A stretch of DNA of 64,000 nucleotides from Limanda limanda (Eukaryota > Chordata > Actinopteri > Pleuronectiformes > Pleuronectidae), in the NCBI RefSeq assembly GCF_963576545.1, contig NC_083648.1, positions 26,739,373-26,803,372 of the forward strand, given 5' to 3'. Under the pieces are notes generated by a model, which had not been told where the DNA came from, did not search any database, and saw only the letters and a program-made list of their open reading frames with translations. The position numbers and the translations under genes were made by a program. Below are positions 42,980-54,756 of the stretch, in pieces (the stretch's first letter is position 1; each line of letters opens with the position of its first letter).

Positions 42980-43630
42980 AGTGATTCTCTCTCAAACTGT
43001 GTGGCAGACACACACAGGGGCAGACCAACAACACTAAAACACAAAACTAAATCAGAATAGTCGTCAAAAACTACAACAACACATTTTCCCAACCTGTTAG
43101 AGTTACCCATGACCCCCAATTCCACCCTTCAGGAATCTGAGAGTCCTTGTTCTTCTCCTCGAACAATAGGTCATTTAGATGGGAAACTATATGCGTCATA
43201 TTATCAGAAATGTCTGGTTTGTATGTGCAGCAATTGGATTATGTGACAAACACCTCCTTGACCGGCGGGCATCAAGTCCAAAGCCATCCTATTTTGCAGA
43301 GCCACATTTCTGAGGCCCTGAAAACTGAGAGAAGAGGTGAAAACCCCTCTCCCAATCCAGAGCAATCTCATCTATCCTGTGTGCGTCGTTCACAATTCCC
43401 CACCATGGGAAGAGCCCTCCGAATTTCTTCTGTGGAGATACTCTCACTGTGGAACGCTTGTGTCTGGATGGCATATAATAGTTAGTATAATCTGTATGGA
43501 AGCAAGTGAGGTTAGTAACAGATGGTAATAGCTTGGCCAAAAAACACCCCTGTCGGAGTGACTCGATTCCACACGTAGTTATATCTTTCTGCTTAAATGG
43601 TGAAGTTCCCAGATAGTGATCCTCAGCCAT
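42980..43630 (-). pseudogene. Retroviral env remnant: end of surface subunit and transmembrane subunit
   Basis: Minus strand. A basic RHKR cleavage-type site lies at about 43454-43465. After it comes a GGLFPWWG stretch, then a Cys-Cys motif (near 43240) typical of the disulfide loop of gamma-type transmembrane subunits, then a tryptophan-rich membrane-proximal stretch and a hydrophobic segment (near 43060-43000). In-frame stops and at least one shift interrupt it. Not functional as it stands. Confidence 0.7.
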
Positions 43631-43756
43631 AAAACACTGTCTAGTGAAGCAAACAGTCCCTACTTTCCGGTAGGGTTTATCGTCATCCCAGGTTGGTGAA
43701 TTTCCTGATGTGTCACCAAAGACATATCCCAGAACCGGGCTGTGGAGCCCCCATAA

Positions 43757-44212
43757 TTAACGATACTGATATTCAAGTTTATTAGTCATGTCTCGCACAT
43801 TCCTATTTTGTAGTGAAACGCCCTGAGTGGAAGCTATCAGTACTCCTAATGTGTCTGAGGTGTTTAGTGGGCTGGTCTTTAGTGGGAGAGTAGTACCCAC
43901 GCCATGAGGGAGTTCTGCACAGGCATAGCTACTCTCATTGGTGATCTTCCTTGCAGTTACTTTCATGGCTGAATACCATGCATTATTTTCAGGCTTCATC
44001 AGTTCATCAGAAAGGTCAAACAAAAGTTATCTTTTTGTTATTGCGTTTATGCTCAGATTCTTTAGGTATTGTTTTCCCTGCCAAGGTTTCACGTGCCATA
44101 GCAGCAGTGGCAGGAAGAAGATGACAGTCAGCAAGAACAGGGAGCACATCCCTTCCTTCAAACTACAACCCAGTCGACTCATCAGATGCCACTGTTTGTC
44201 CGTCGGCGCCAT
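43757..44212 (-). pseudogene. Retroviral env remnant: leader and start of surface subunit
   Basis: The minus-strand frame at 44212-44027 has a strongly hydrophobic leader (LFLLTVIFFLPLLLW). A shifted frame at 44023-43757 continues with an NAWYSAM and SYACAELPHG region that resembles fish retroviral surface subunits. The break near 44,025 separates them. Confidence 0.6.
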
Positions 44213-44288
44213 TGAGTGTCAGCAGTGTCCTCCTTGCCAAACCCCTGATCAGTGTGTTGCCTCTTCTTAAGTTTAGAGACGTGTGGCT

Positions 44289-44764
44289 CTAAAGGTTTCC
44301 ACACCCCTCCTTACTTGCGGGCACAAAACAATCAAAGGCTGTATGCACACTCACTGACATAAACGCACGCTCTGTCCTTAAGGAAACAACCCCTGGCTCG
44401 GGTACCCTCCAGCAATGGCTTGCATGTATCCAGGTTGCCCTCTCTGCGACCTTAACTGCCCTCTGTGTGGTGAGGAGCACTTGGTAGGGCCTGTTCCACC
44501 ATCGTGCTCTCCAGTTTTTCTTCCTCAGATCCTTCACCACAATCCAGTCTCCTGGTTTCAGATCATGCAGTTTCCTGTCTATGGATTTTGGTAGGGCGTC
44601 CTTCACCTGTCTGTGGATATCAAAAAGAACAGAGGACAGGTATACACAATATCGCAACATTTCATCCTCACATTGACTGGTCTGGGAAGCTGCCTCTTAA
44701 CAGGACCAATTCCTGTCTCCATTGGTCGTGCAAAGAGAATCTCATAAGGGCTCAAACCTTTCTT
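44289..44764 (-). pseudogene. Retroviral integrase C-terminal part
   Basis: GLSPYEILFARPMETG (near 44,750) ends the catalytic core; LKPGDWIVVKDLRKKNW and WWNRPYQVLL form the C-terminal SH3-like DNA-binding domain. A frameshift separates the two. It is cut from the core by the inserted element at 44765-45738. Confidence 0.75.
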
Positions 44765-45738
44765 AAGGCTCCAGTATGCTTCTACGTTCTCCGTTTCTTG
44801 GAGAGGGCTCCACAGGGGGCGAAGAGTCTTTTTGATTTTTACTTCTCCGACCAGTGTACATCGAAAAAAATTCACCGCCAAACCCATAGGTGGCGCAACG
44901 GAAGACGAGCTCAGAGAAGCCTACCCCCATTTGGGAAGAAGAAGTCCACCTGTCTCTGTTTACCTCTGTTAGCTTGTCTCCACACACTAACAGAACTAAA
45001 TAAAGTGACACCCAGCGGGTCAAGATGCTGATGTTATCGTTTCTTAGCGCAGCGGTTCCCCGGTCTTGTTTCCGAACTGTGTTGCTGATTCCACAGCTTG
45101 AATCTGCTTGAGGCTACACGGAGCTAGCTAGCTCCCATCCCAGCTAGCTCCCCCCCAGCTTCCACACACAGTCAGTAGGGACTCCCGACACTAACTACTA
45201 CCCAGTGTTTGCTTCTAACCTGACGGTATTATAGAAACAGTGTCATGATAGAAGTGGAATTAAAGTCGTGACGGCGGGTTTTTGCACTGTTACCACCGCA
45301 GTTAGCATGGTTGCTAGCCCGCTAGCCTAGCCCGCTAGCGCCGTTTTGAAAGCTCGTTATAACCGTAAGTGACCGTGCACACATGCCGTCAGTGCTCTAA
45401 CGAGCCACCGTCAGCCGGACAACTCCGCTGGCTTAACACACACGTCAAATTAATCGTAGAATCATAGTTGTGATTGGGTTTGATGTGACAGGGAAGGAAA
45501 CAGGAAGTTTGAGGTCCGGAAATGACGTCGTAGGGAAATGACGTCGTAGGGAAATGACGTCGTTCGCGGACCAATCACAGCCAAGAGCTGTCCGTGGGCT
45601 CTCCGTCATGAAGACGGAGAGTTAGAAAAATCAGAGGTGTACGAAAAGCTGTCCGAGGCGCTCGGAGAGGGCGTTCCACGACGTATAGGGTGGTCTTATC
45701 TCTCCGTTTTACAAAATTCGTATAAGCATAAATTGGCC
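44765..45738 (-). mobile_element. Terminal-inverted-repeat element inside the integrase
   Basis: Diverged, opposite-oriented relative of 35631-36158. It shares TACCTCTGATTTTTCTAACT, TTGGCTGTGATTGGTC, TTTCCGGACCTCAAACTT and GGCGGTGAAT blocks. Longer by about 450 bp, mainly a middle block with ACGTCATTTCC tandem copies (45520-45565) and GCTAGC-rich sequence (45300-45350). Confidence 0.7.
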
Positions 45739-46561
45739 ACAAACTTCTCACCCGAGCCCTCATGTACATTAAAACAATCGGCAAAGCTTTTGTCCAGGTC
45801 CGCCCTGTTTCCTCACAGCATTTTACCAGTTTGTTTTTCAATGTGCCGTTTTCTCTTTCCACTGCCCCTCCACTAGCGTGATGATAGGCACAATGTTGCC
45901 TCATGTGGATACCCAGATACTCACCAACACTCTTTAACGCTGCGCTTACAAATGGTGTACCATTATCAATGGATATCTTTTTTGGAATTCCCCCATCGCG
46001 GAATGAGTTCCATCAGCAGTGCCTTTGCCCCTGCTGAAGAATCCTGTTCAGTTTTGGGGAAAGCTTCCACCAACCTAGAAACATGTCAACAACAAGACAG
46101 TATTTACTTCCGTCACTTTGTGTTAATTCAATAAAATCCATCTGTAAATTATCAAATGGTTCATTTGGTGCTGAATGTGCACTTTGTGGAGACTGAATCC
46201 CTCTACCTATATTATTTGTAGCACAAATTACACATTTATGACAGAATTTTTGCGAGTAGTTTGAGAATCCTTTTGTAAACCAATACCTCTTTATCTCTGT
46301 TTGCATGCTACCCTTTGATACATGGTCCTTGGCGTGTATCAACTTAGCATAATAAGGAAACAGATATTTTGGTAAACAAGGTTTCCCATTTAGTCCACAC
46401 CAAATTTTGTCAGCCACATAACAGCCTGGTTTCTTCCAAACTGTTTTTTCCTCTAGTGTTGCCCTCATCTGCAGCTCCTGCAAATCAGCATTAGGTGTTA
46501 AAGTCACATCCAACACAGAAGCACCTTGGACCGGCAGGCTACATTTTGCTGCCGCCTTCAC
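45739..46561 (-). pseudogene. Retroviral integrase: zinc-binding and catalytic core remnant
   Basis: 46561-46013 has the His-His-Cys-Cys domain (HAKDH and later CHKCVIC), then the core with a first Asp in LQMDFIEL and a second in VVDMFLGW. 45904-45739 has the glutamate in GAVERENGTLK. All three DDE residues are thus visible, but a frameshift near 46,010-45,905 and the insertion at 45738 break the gene. Confidence 0.8.
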
Positions 46562-46663
46562 AGCGGCATCTGACCTTGCATTCCCCTGTGAAACTGAGTC
46601 AAGATCTTTAGTATGTGCTTCACATTTGCAGATTGCAATCAGTCTGGGTAGAGGTTAAAAACT

Positions 46664-46918
46664 TCATATTAGCCCAAAGCTGCCAAAATGATGTGCCACC
46701 CCCCATGCATACCTACTATCAGTGTAGATGTTGACACTCTTGTCTCTAGCATATTTGCATGCTTCAGTCAACGCAACCAATTCTGCAGCCTGTGCAGAAT
46801 AATGTGATGGGAGTGGTTCAGCCATAGTTGTATCATACAAAGTTGTTACTGCAAAACCCACTTGGTTTCTACTAGTTGCTGGATCTCTTGATGCTGAGCC
46901 ATCAACAAACAGCTCCAT
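46664..46918 (-). pseudogene. Retroviral RNase H remnant
   Basis: Frame with ELFVDGSA, AELVALTEA and NIYTDSRYAW gives the Asp-Glu-Asp pattern of retroviral RNase H. The upstream junction is interrupted by a SINE; the C-terminal part runs into 46561 after a shift. Confidence 0.8.
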
Positions 46919-46928
46919 TTCTGGATTT

Positions 46929-47143
46929 ACATTGCATTACATTACATTACATAACATGTCATTTGGCAGACGCTTTTATCCAAAGCGACTTATAATTAGT
47001 ACATTCAACATCTATGAGGGCCATACAGGGGTTCAGTATCTTGCCCGAGGACACTTCGGCATGCAGATGGGGAAGAGTGAGGATTGAACCACCAACCTTC
47101 TTGTTGGAGGAAGACCACTCTACCCCCCTAGGCCACCTGCCCC
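46929..47143 (-). mobile_element. tRNA-derived SINE inside the provirus
   Basis: Minus strand. A head with GGTGGCCTAGGGGGGTAGAGTGG (A box) and GGTTCAATCC (B box), a middle CCATCTGCATGCCGAAGTGTCC-type body shared with 56036 and 48930, and a distinct tail GTCGCTTTGGATAAAAGCGTCTGCC with ATGTAATGTAATG repeats. Confidence 0.75.
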
Positions 47144-47164
47144 AGAGGTATTTATCAGCGGTAT

Positions 47165-47414
47165 ATCCTATAAATCTGGTCTTGGAGAAAAAAATTTCAG
47201 TTATTACTGCAACACAATCACGTGGCTCTCCATCACCTGGTGTAGGGAGGAGAGTAGCAGGGTTAAGAACAGTGCATCTCTTAATAGTGATGTTTGGCAT
47301 TTCAAGTAACACTGTGTTGTATCTGAGCCACCTAGCTGTTGAAAGGTGGGAGGCATTCTGGTCAAGCAAAATCATTGAAACAGCATGTGGCACAAGTAAA
47401 GTCAAGTCAGCATT
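47165..47414 (-). pseudogene. Retroviral RT connection region remnant
   Basis: The minus-strand frame has ADLTLLVPHAVSMILLDQ, LSTARWLRYNTVLLEMPNI and LNPATLLPTPGDG, the pattern of the retroviral connection subdomain before RNase H. Confidence 0.7.
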
Positions 47415-48010
47415 AGGGTTGGGTACCGAGAACCAGTTCCAATATGGCATCGGTTCCAATACAACCAGTACCTAACTGGACCGAAATGCAACGGAGATTT
47501 TGGTGCTTCATTTCGGTGCCTGAGCCCCGCCAGGCGCATTTTCTCCGTGGCGATGCGCCACGACCGGCTCTGGGTCAGCTTGGAAAGGCTGGGTGCGGGA
47601 GGACCAAAGACCACGCCAAGAAAGGTTTCTCAAAAGCGCATTTTGGGGGGGGAAGGCTGGCCGAAGCCTGCCTGCGACAGCCCCAGCCGGGGCTCCGAGT
47701 GATGGAAAAGCAACCCTCAGTCTTCAATTGGCTCAGGCACCGAAGTCAGAGTCATGAGTCAGAGTGTGTGTGTGTTTTTCTATTTATTTTTATTTATTTA
47801 AGTATAGTGTAAACTTTTGTTTACAGTTCATGTATTATTCATAGCTTTAAGTTAAGTGTTTTGTATTTATTTATATTTATAATCTACTTTAAACAGTTCA
47901 TATATTTGGCAATAAAAAAAAGCCTTTCTTAAATGTCGTCAAGCGTTGTTGTTGTTTTTTTTTTAGTATCGTTCAGACCGTTTAGGCACCAGTATCGTTT
48001 CCAATCAAAC
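47415..48010 (+). mobile_element. MITE-like element (TAGGGTTGGGTACCG family), copy 1
   Basis: Starts TAGGGTTGGGTACCGAGAACC and shares about the first 120 bp and the TTTATTTAAGTATAGTG region with 63796-64000. The right end near CACCAGTATCGTTTCC is inferred from where retroviral coding resumes. A GC-rich middle is present in this copy only. Confidence 0.6.
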
Positions 48011-48361
48011 GCTTTCTCAGCTTCAGTTGTCCAAGTGACTGCTATTTGCAGTGAGGCCGTTCCCATACACAATTGCTGCTATTGGTGCCTCTCTCTCCGC
48101 AAAATGTTGAATCCACTGCCGACAGTATGAAGTCAACCCATAAAAAACTCATGACCTGTTTCTTTGTTTCTAGCTTTGGGATAGTTTGAATAGCTTCAAT
48201 TCTTTTCGGTGAAAGGGTTTTACCCTCTGAATTGATTATATGACAAAGAAAGTTAACTCTTTCCGAAACAAACTGCATTTTAGACAAACTTACCTTATGA
48301 CCATTTGCCGCTAGATGTTTAAGTAAAGCCATTGTGTCCTGTACACATGTACAGGACACAA
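48011..48361 (-). pseudogene. Retroviral reverse transcriptase remnant (thumb)
   Basis: The minus-strand frame has LLKHLAANGHKVSLSKMQFV and EGKTLSPKRIEAIQTIP, typical of the RT end. The upstream polymerase part with the YxDD box is missing; the sequence stops at a 13-bp palindrome. Confidence 0.75.
48332..48361. repeat. 13-bp palindrome at the provirus breakpoint
   Basis: TTGTGTCCTGTAC and its reverse complement around ACAT. Retroviral homology ends here. Confidence 0.85.
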
Positions 48362-48929
48362 CGGTAAAGTCTTTACCTTCTCGGGGTGGGGGGAGAGGGG
48401 GAAAGGAATGTTCAATGGAGATTAGGATATTTGGAGATAAGATTAAACAAAGGGAGATGGGGTAGATACCATCAGTCCTGCAGATTTTTGGTCAGTGTGA
48501 GTGAGGCACGATTTGCCTAGTAATCAACACAGGTTGTGTATCTGGATCGTGTGCGTGCCTGGTGGGTGTGACAGAGGAAAGAAAATGCTCTCGACAAGGA
48601 CAGTTCGAGAATGAGAGAGTGAAGAGGAAAAGGAGAGAAGTATGGTAATTTGTGACGATAAGCAGAGCTGCCCTGCTTCCCGCAGGGCTGCGTGTGTTTT
48701 GTTTTGGAAACTTGTGCCTTAGCCCATGCTGAGCTACCCTACTCACACACACACACACCCTGTGGGCGTCAGGAGAAGTGACAGAAAGCTTGTTGTGTTG
48801 CAGTGCCTTTGTGAGCTTGCTGCTGAGAATGGCAGTTTGGTGGAAAAAAGGAGCAAGCAGTCAGCATATATCAGCATCATATTAAGCGAAACTGTTCCAT
48901 GTGGTTCTACCTTGTCTAAACTTTAGGAT
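48362..48929. other. xpr1 intron 1, no gene seen
   Basis: G-rich run near 48385-48402 and a CA repeat near 48743-48758. No exon recognised. Confidence 0.4.
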
Positions 48930-49121
48930 CGAGCAGTCGTGGTTGAGGGGGTAGAGTGGTTGTCCTCTAAATAGAGGAACAGTAGTTTGATCCCAGTCTT
49001 GCCTATCTGCATGCCGAAGTGTGCTTGGCAAGATACTGAACACCGGATTGCCCCTCATCGCAAAAGTGCTGCCCATAGATGCACTGTATGAATGTGTGTA
49101 AATGGGTAAATTGCAATAAAC
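48930..49121 (+). mobile_element. SINE, left part (split by hAT)
   Basis: tRNA-like head with GTGGTTGAGGGGGTAGAGTGG and GTTTGATCCC, followed by the GCATGCCGAAGTGTGC body and TGCACTGTATGAATGTGTG. It continues at 50432-50505 with the AAGTGCTTTGAGTGGTCATC tail. Confidence 0.75.
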
Positions 49122-50423
49122 TAGGTCTGCAGGATATATCTTAATCGCAATATCAATGTGCATGATAGACGTATTGCAAAAGACTGCAAAAACTGCGAGA
49201 CATTGAGTTACATGCGCCACGCATTCACACTCTGCATTTCAATATATAAGGCAAATCCGATGGAACCCTGCTGCCGTAAATGATAAATTAAAGATATTCA
49301 GATCATTGACAGGTTTTTTCCGTCAGTCAATCATTGTCGGAAGAAGAGAATAAAAAGAGAATAGACAGAGAATTTCAGGGATTAGATCTCGCTCAGACTC
49401 GTCCAGACTAAACTATATTGTGGAATCTTCTAGGGATCCTGTTTGTCCCGAGTTAAATTCATCACTATGAGCAGTTGATTATATAAAGAATTGTGAAGCT
49501 TATTTATGACTATCTCTCTCTCTCGCTCTCTCTCTCTTCCTTGCTCTCTCACACACACACAAACACAGACACAGTTTGATCGGACACATGTGTAAACTCA
49601 GTCTGGGTAAAAACATCAGACTTTATAGATTGAGTAATAGTATGTAGAGCTGGAGGAGATGGTGTCATACTTGGTTTGGTTTGACGCGTTTGTTGCAGCC
49701 TACAGCGCAAATCGTAGACACAGAGAGGAGCAGTAAAATACTGACAGAGATGCTAGAAACCGTAAAACCGCTAACTTTGCACTCTCCAAACATGTATAAA
49801 AAGATCCCATATAAACACTGTAAGTGGACTTAGTAGTGCTATGCATGGCTTTCTGGTGTCTCACCCGGACTTGATGGCGCTGCGGCCGGGGCTCTGCACC
49901 TTCTCCCGGTTTTTGAGCTGTCCATGGTCTCTGCGTCCGTAGCCAGGGAACGTTTATTTAACGTTTGTGATGGAAATTCATCTTGAGATTTGAAATAATT
50001 AATTTCTCAGACTGGAGTTGCTTTTGAGTCTGTATAATAATAAGCTCTGCAGAGTTTATACAACAAGCATGGGTGCTCAAAATGGAACTGACCGCAAGTT
50101 CACAAAAGTCAGAACTTATACAAAGAGGCGTTGCATAAGACATAATATGAAAAAAAGAAGACATGAAGGACATGAGATCATCATCTGTGTCTTATCTGCT
50201 GCGTCCGTCCGTCTGCGGTACCAGTTGGAAGAAAAACATCACCAAATAAGGGTTCCATCCTGTCAGGTAGACAGTATCACAGCAGTGAGACACCTAGTCA
50301 AGGGATTTCCACTACCTTAGACACTGGTCAGTGGAATTTTCCGTAACACACTTGTCTATCGTCAGCACAATATTAAACAACGTTATCACATATCGTATGT
50401 TTTCCTAATATCGTGCAGCCCTA
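49122..50423. mobile_element. hAT-type element inserted in a SINE, 1,302 bp
   Basis: Termini TAGGTCTGCAGGATAT and ATATCGTGCAGCCCTA are imperfect inverted repeats. Flanks CAATAAAC (49114-49121) and AAATACAC (50424-50431) match at 6 of 8 positions. It contains a TC-rich then CA-rich tract at about 49511-49560. The 100-codon frame at 50018-50320 shows no transposase motif. Confidence 0.7.
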
Positions 50424-50431
50424 AAATACAC

Positions 50432-50505
50432 TAAACTATAAAGTGCTTTGAGTGGTCATCAAGACTAGATAAATGCTATATAAATACAGACCTATTTACA
50501 TCCCA
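50432..50505 (+). mobile_element. SINE, right part
   Basis: TAAAGTGCTTTGAGTGGTCATCAAGACTAG and ATAAATGCTATATAAATACA parallel 56250-56310 of the intact SINE. Confidence 0.75.
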
Positions 50506-53393
50506 GTCAAATACAGACAGTAGTTTGTCTTTACTTTAAGAGCAACAGAACAAAAGCAATTTGATTTTGGGCCGTTTAGACATCGTTTGGACTCTTCATG
50601 CAGGTACATCCAAAGAACTGATCCCTATAGAATATTTGCTTGTTAATATTGTATATTTGGTCTTAGTGAAAAGCAGAGAGCAGTACATACACTCTGAGAT
50701 TAGTTCAGTTTCTATTCTGTGGACACCAGTGTTCTCATGACTGACCATCTTCAAGTAATGAACATTCATTAATGTTCTCTGTCACTATGACATGTATCTG
50801 GAAAAAAATACCCCCTGTGTTAGCCCTGCACGTCTCTATCTCAAGTTGTAACTTGTCAGTCAGGTTGTTTGTCTCGTATCATGATATGTCCTTGGTTGGT
50901 CAGTAGGGAACAGTACCTGTAGGAAATGACAGCTTAAGCTGGGTTTATTACAGGACCTGCCAGTCCCAACTCTTTTTGAAACACTGTATGTTGCAAGAAT
51001 CAAAATTCATGAGGTAGGACATGGTTAAACATCAAATAATGTACCTTTTTAAGGTAGCTGATGAGTTTGTAAGTGATAGACTTTTTTCTGCCTCTATTTA
51101 AATCATGAGGACAATAAAAATTAAGGTATTCATAATTTTCCTGGAATTAATGGCAGTTATGTGAATCTTAAGGTTTTTTCTGACTGGTTTTCTGTTTCCC
51201 ACACAGCATGTTGAAACGTTAATCCCAAGTGGAAAAATTATCTATGTAAAAAACAGGAGGCCTGACTTGGGAGATAGCTTCTACTCGGCTTGTGCATATA
51301 TTGTGTTTGAGTGAAATGAAACTGTTTGTATAGAGAAGGCTGTGGAGCTGATGGGAATGCTAGCTGAAGTACATGGGGCTCACAGCAGTAGACTTGACTC
51401 CCTCCTCTCCTCTCTGTCCCCTCTACCTGCTGAGTGCTTTATCTCAGTTAACACTGACAAACTGTTTTGTATTGATCCTGTGTTCTCGACTCAGATTGTA
51501 GCTCTGATTTTATTGTCACTCAATTAAAACACAAATAATTTATCATAAGTACACAGTACATTGATTGTATTGTGCGTTTAGGTAAGACATGGCTCTAGAA
51601 AATTGCTTTTCCACGTGCCGCCTTTAGGCCATTACGTCACCATATATGTGACTGTCGACGTTTCAACGCCTCAGCTTTATGAATGAACTTAAATTATGTA
51701 TATCCATTTAATTTTTGCTCACTCTCTCTCTCTCTCGCACGCGCTGTCAAGCAATGACTCAGCTGACGTCTCCGGGACGCTACAGTTTAAACCTTGATTT
51801 GTTTGAATGAACGCAGCAATATCAACACTGATCAGCGGTTAATGATCTATGTTTTTTTTTTCAAAGAGTAAAATCTTTCTTCATAGCTGCGCATTTATTC
51901 TTTTATTCATCCCCCGACTCTGTGATGAGAAGCACACACTATGCATGTGTAAACTCAGACTGGGTAAAAACAACATATGTTCTTCACCCACACAAATGTC
52001 CTGTTTTGCACACAGAGTGGTGTGAGATCCCACGCAAAGTGGTCACAACAAAGTTGTGGTTGTTCTTGTTGATCACGATAATCCCGCCCTCTGACGTAGG
52101 AAGTGCTTGCTTCTAAATCCAACAATGATTCGGTGCAATTCTCGAACCAGTTTTTCTGGCCAAGACCCAGTTCTTTCGCTGTCAAAACTCAAAGAACTTG
52201 TTCCAAATTAGGTACTGCGTTTGAACTGGCCCTGTAACTGCCTTGGTGAAACAGGTCTTCCTGTTAGTTGCAGTGATATCAAAACAACATGAAAAAAGTT
52301 GTTTCCTCTTATATTTATGAGGAGAGGGTTAAATCATCTAATGGGATCTAAATGTTTCTTTAGTGGGGCAGATACACTGAAGGATGGTAAATATCGTACT
52401 GCCGTCTCTGATTTATACATGATATTTGCTGTTGCTTGCCCTGTGTGTGTTATTGTTTTGTTGTTTACATTGCTGTGGTAAACAGGTTGGTATAAACTGA
52501 CTGTGTAGGCAACAACATGACTTGCTCTGCTGTTGGTTGCAGAATCTGGTGTGTCCCACTGAGCTGTTCTTTATCTGGCTGGCAAGCAGGGTGGCACACA
52601 GTTAGGCCATTGTGGTATTGTGCTCTGTTGGCCTTCTACAACACTAACTCACCACTCTTCTTTCTAACCCTTGATCGAGAGCGGATGAAAAAGGCCTTCC
52701 CTGTCCTCCTGTCTTACCAGCACTCACTGAGACTGAATGACTGTTGTCCATTTGTCCTCTTTACAGCAGAGACAAGCTGCGGTATACACTGCAGACTCAT
52801 TAACAGAGAGCAGAGTCAATGCATTAACAGAAGACAGAGTGAGAGCGTCACAGAAAAATGCATTATAATAATCATCTTAAAACGAGGGTAGGAATATCAT
52901 AAGTCAACACTAGAGCTGGCATTCTATTGGTTGGAATATTTTGACAGAATTGCAGAAAATACCCAAGAGCAGAGGAGAAATCTGAGGGCATACGTTTCAC
53001 ACGCACACTGAACACACTAAAGCAGTGTAAAGACGAGAAGAGAAGAGCCGGAGCAAAGGAAGAAACAACATATGAGTCCAAGCAGACAGTTTGAATACAA
53101 GCAGAGCAAATCTTAGAACAAGCAGGAACTATTTGAGAGTGACCACAGGGTTTTGAGTGAAAGCATAACAAAATCTGAAAGTGAAATCAATAGACCCTGC
53201 TCTCAAACTGAAAGACCATGAAAAAAATTAAAACTCCGACAAGGACTTTTTAACAAGCGCCAGTGAGGCTGGAAAAGCCCATGTTTAGGCGCAGGGAGAG
53301 GAAACAGAATCGGTGGAAGCAAGTCAGGCTACATGTTAGGCTAAAGGCTTGTCTAAGGGCTAGGCTAAAGGCTAAGCTGTACAGACCAGGGGT
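50506..53393. other. xpr1 intron 1, no gene seen
   Basis: No exon recognised. The 124-codon frame at 52517-52891 has no domain signature. The AAACTCAGACTGGGTAAAAAC motif near 51950 recurs at 49595 in a hAT element, so remnants are likely. Confidence 0.4.
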
Positions 53394-54296
53394 CTCATTT
53401 ATAACAGTTGCGTGTGCACAAAAAGGGGCCTGAAACGTGCGTACGCCACTTCTCACACAAACGTCGGGATTTATAAAAACAATTTTGATGGGAGAATTTG
53501 CGTATTTCCACGCAAACTCTGACCCATGCGTACAACAATTTTGGAGACGGGAAAGTGGCGACGCAGACGTGAGGTGTTGAACTTAAGCAGATCATTGATC
53601 CAATTCATCATTTACCTAAAAAACCACCAGCTAAGTTTTGCTCGGGCGACGCATCTGTTCCACACGAGCCTTTTAATTAAAAAATATATGAAACAACTTA
53701 GGCTACACCAAATTACGTTCATATTCGATTTAGCAGCGGAGTTACGGAGCCGAGTCATAAATAGGTTTAAATAATATCTCCTAACACTGTGCGTGTATCA
53801 TCAAATCGCTGCAGTGAACGTGACTGAGCCATCAGGCGTACAGAGCGCACTGGAGATCACCTACAAGAAATGTAGAAACTTTACAAATAATATCCCAGAG
53901 AGGAGGTAAGGATCCACTGATGTGAGGGAATCGATCGATTTATTAGTAACATCACTGCTGTCCCATAAAATCGTTCTTCACCTCCACCTCAATAACAGAC
54001 ACCTCAATGTCAGCGTCAGAAAGTTTCACTTCCTCTTCACATCACTTGATGCCGTGACTCCGTCAGGACTCACGGTGGAAACCCATTGGTCAGCAGCATA
54101 ATATAATATGTGTGCCGTGCTTTGCATTGACCATTTATGGTTGAAAGTGGGCGTTTGGAGGGCGGATTTGGAGGCAGATCCACATACAACCGTCTCCAGG
54201 TGGACTGTGATCTATAAAGCGAACATTGCGTTCAGGTGTACGTGTGCACGGTTTTATAAATCAGAATTATCTTTTGCGTACGCCATTTCCGGCTTT
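53394..54296 (+). mobile_element. Non-autonomous element with GGGGTCTCATTTATA terminus, copy 1
   Basis: Starts GGGGTCTCATTTATAACAGTTGCG. Internal blocks (TTTGCATTGACCATTTATGGTT, TTATAAATC) recur at 58603-59575, whose right end is the inverse terminus TATAAATGAGGCCCC. No coding capacity. Confidence 0.6.
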
Positions 54297-54756
54297 TGTT
54301 CCTGCACTCCTGAGTTCGTTCCTTGCTAACTCAATGTGTCTTACAAACAAGATGGATGAGATCAGAATGAGAATCACGATACATTACCTCATCGCTATGC
54401 ATCCTAGAGGTGTGGAAGTTACTGAATGAAGACATGGACGACTCTGCATTGATGCAGAGACATACATAATCGATTAATGTTTACCGCTACGTTCATTGTT
54501 TTAGCCATGTCCTGCCGCTGAATAATTATAACCCCACTGCTTCAGGACAGACGCTCATTAAAGGTCTGCTCGTCCTGTGTCAGAATCTCTCTCAGAGTCT
54601 GCTTCCTCCTCACTCTCCCTCTGACCTGCGCTCGCTTTAAACTTTAACAATAAACACCATCACTGGTCACAAGTTATTAGGACACGTACAGGACTGACGT
54701 TTACTTTGTAATCGTTTGATTGGCTGTAGAGTTCATGAAACACACCGTGCACATGT

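Larger units (their letters stand above)
42980..48361 (-). mobile_element. Mosaic endogenous retrovirus, antisense, 5'-truncated
   Basis: Reading leftwards from 48,361: reverse transcriptase end, connection, RNase H, integrase and env, in retroviral order on the minus strand. Three later elements interrupt it (47415-48010, 46929-47143, 44765-45738). No gag, protease or recognisable LTR is present. All frames carry stops or shifts. Internal order and the env with a CC-containing transmembrane subunit indicate a true endogenous retrovirus rather than a gypsy-type element. The fragment is antisense to xpr1. Confidence 0.85.

Noticed and set aside
52517..52891. 124-codon plus-strand frame in xpr1 intron 1
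   Set aside because: No recognisable domain or splice context; open frames of this size are expected by chance over 34 kb.
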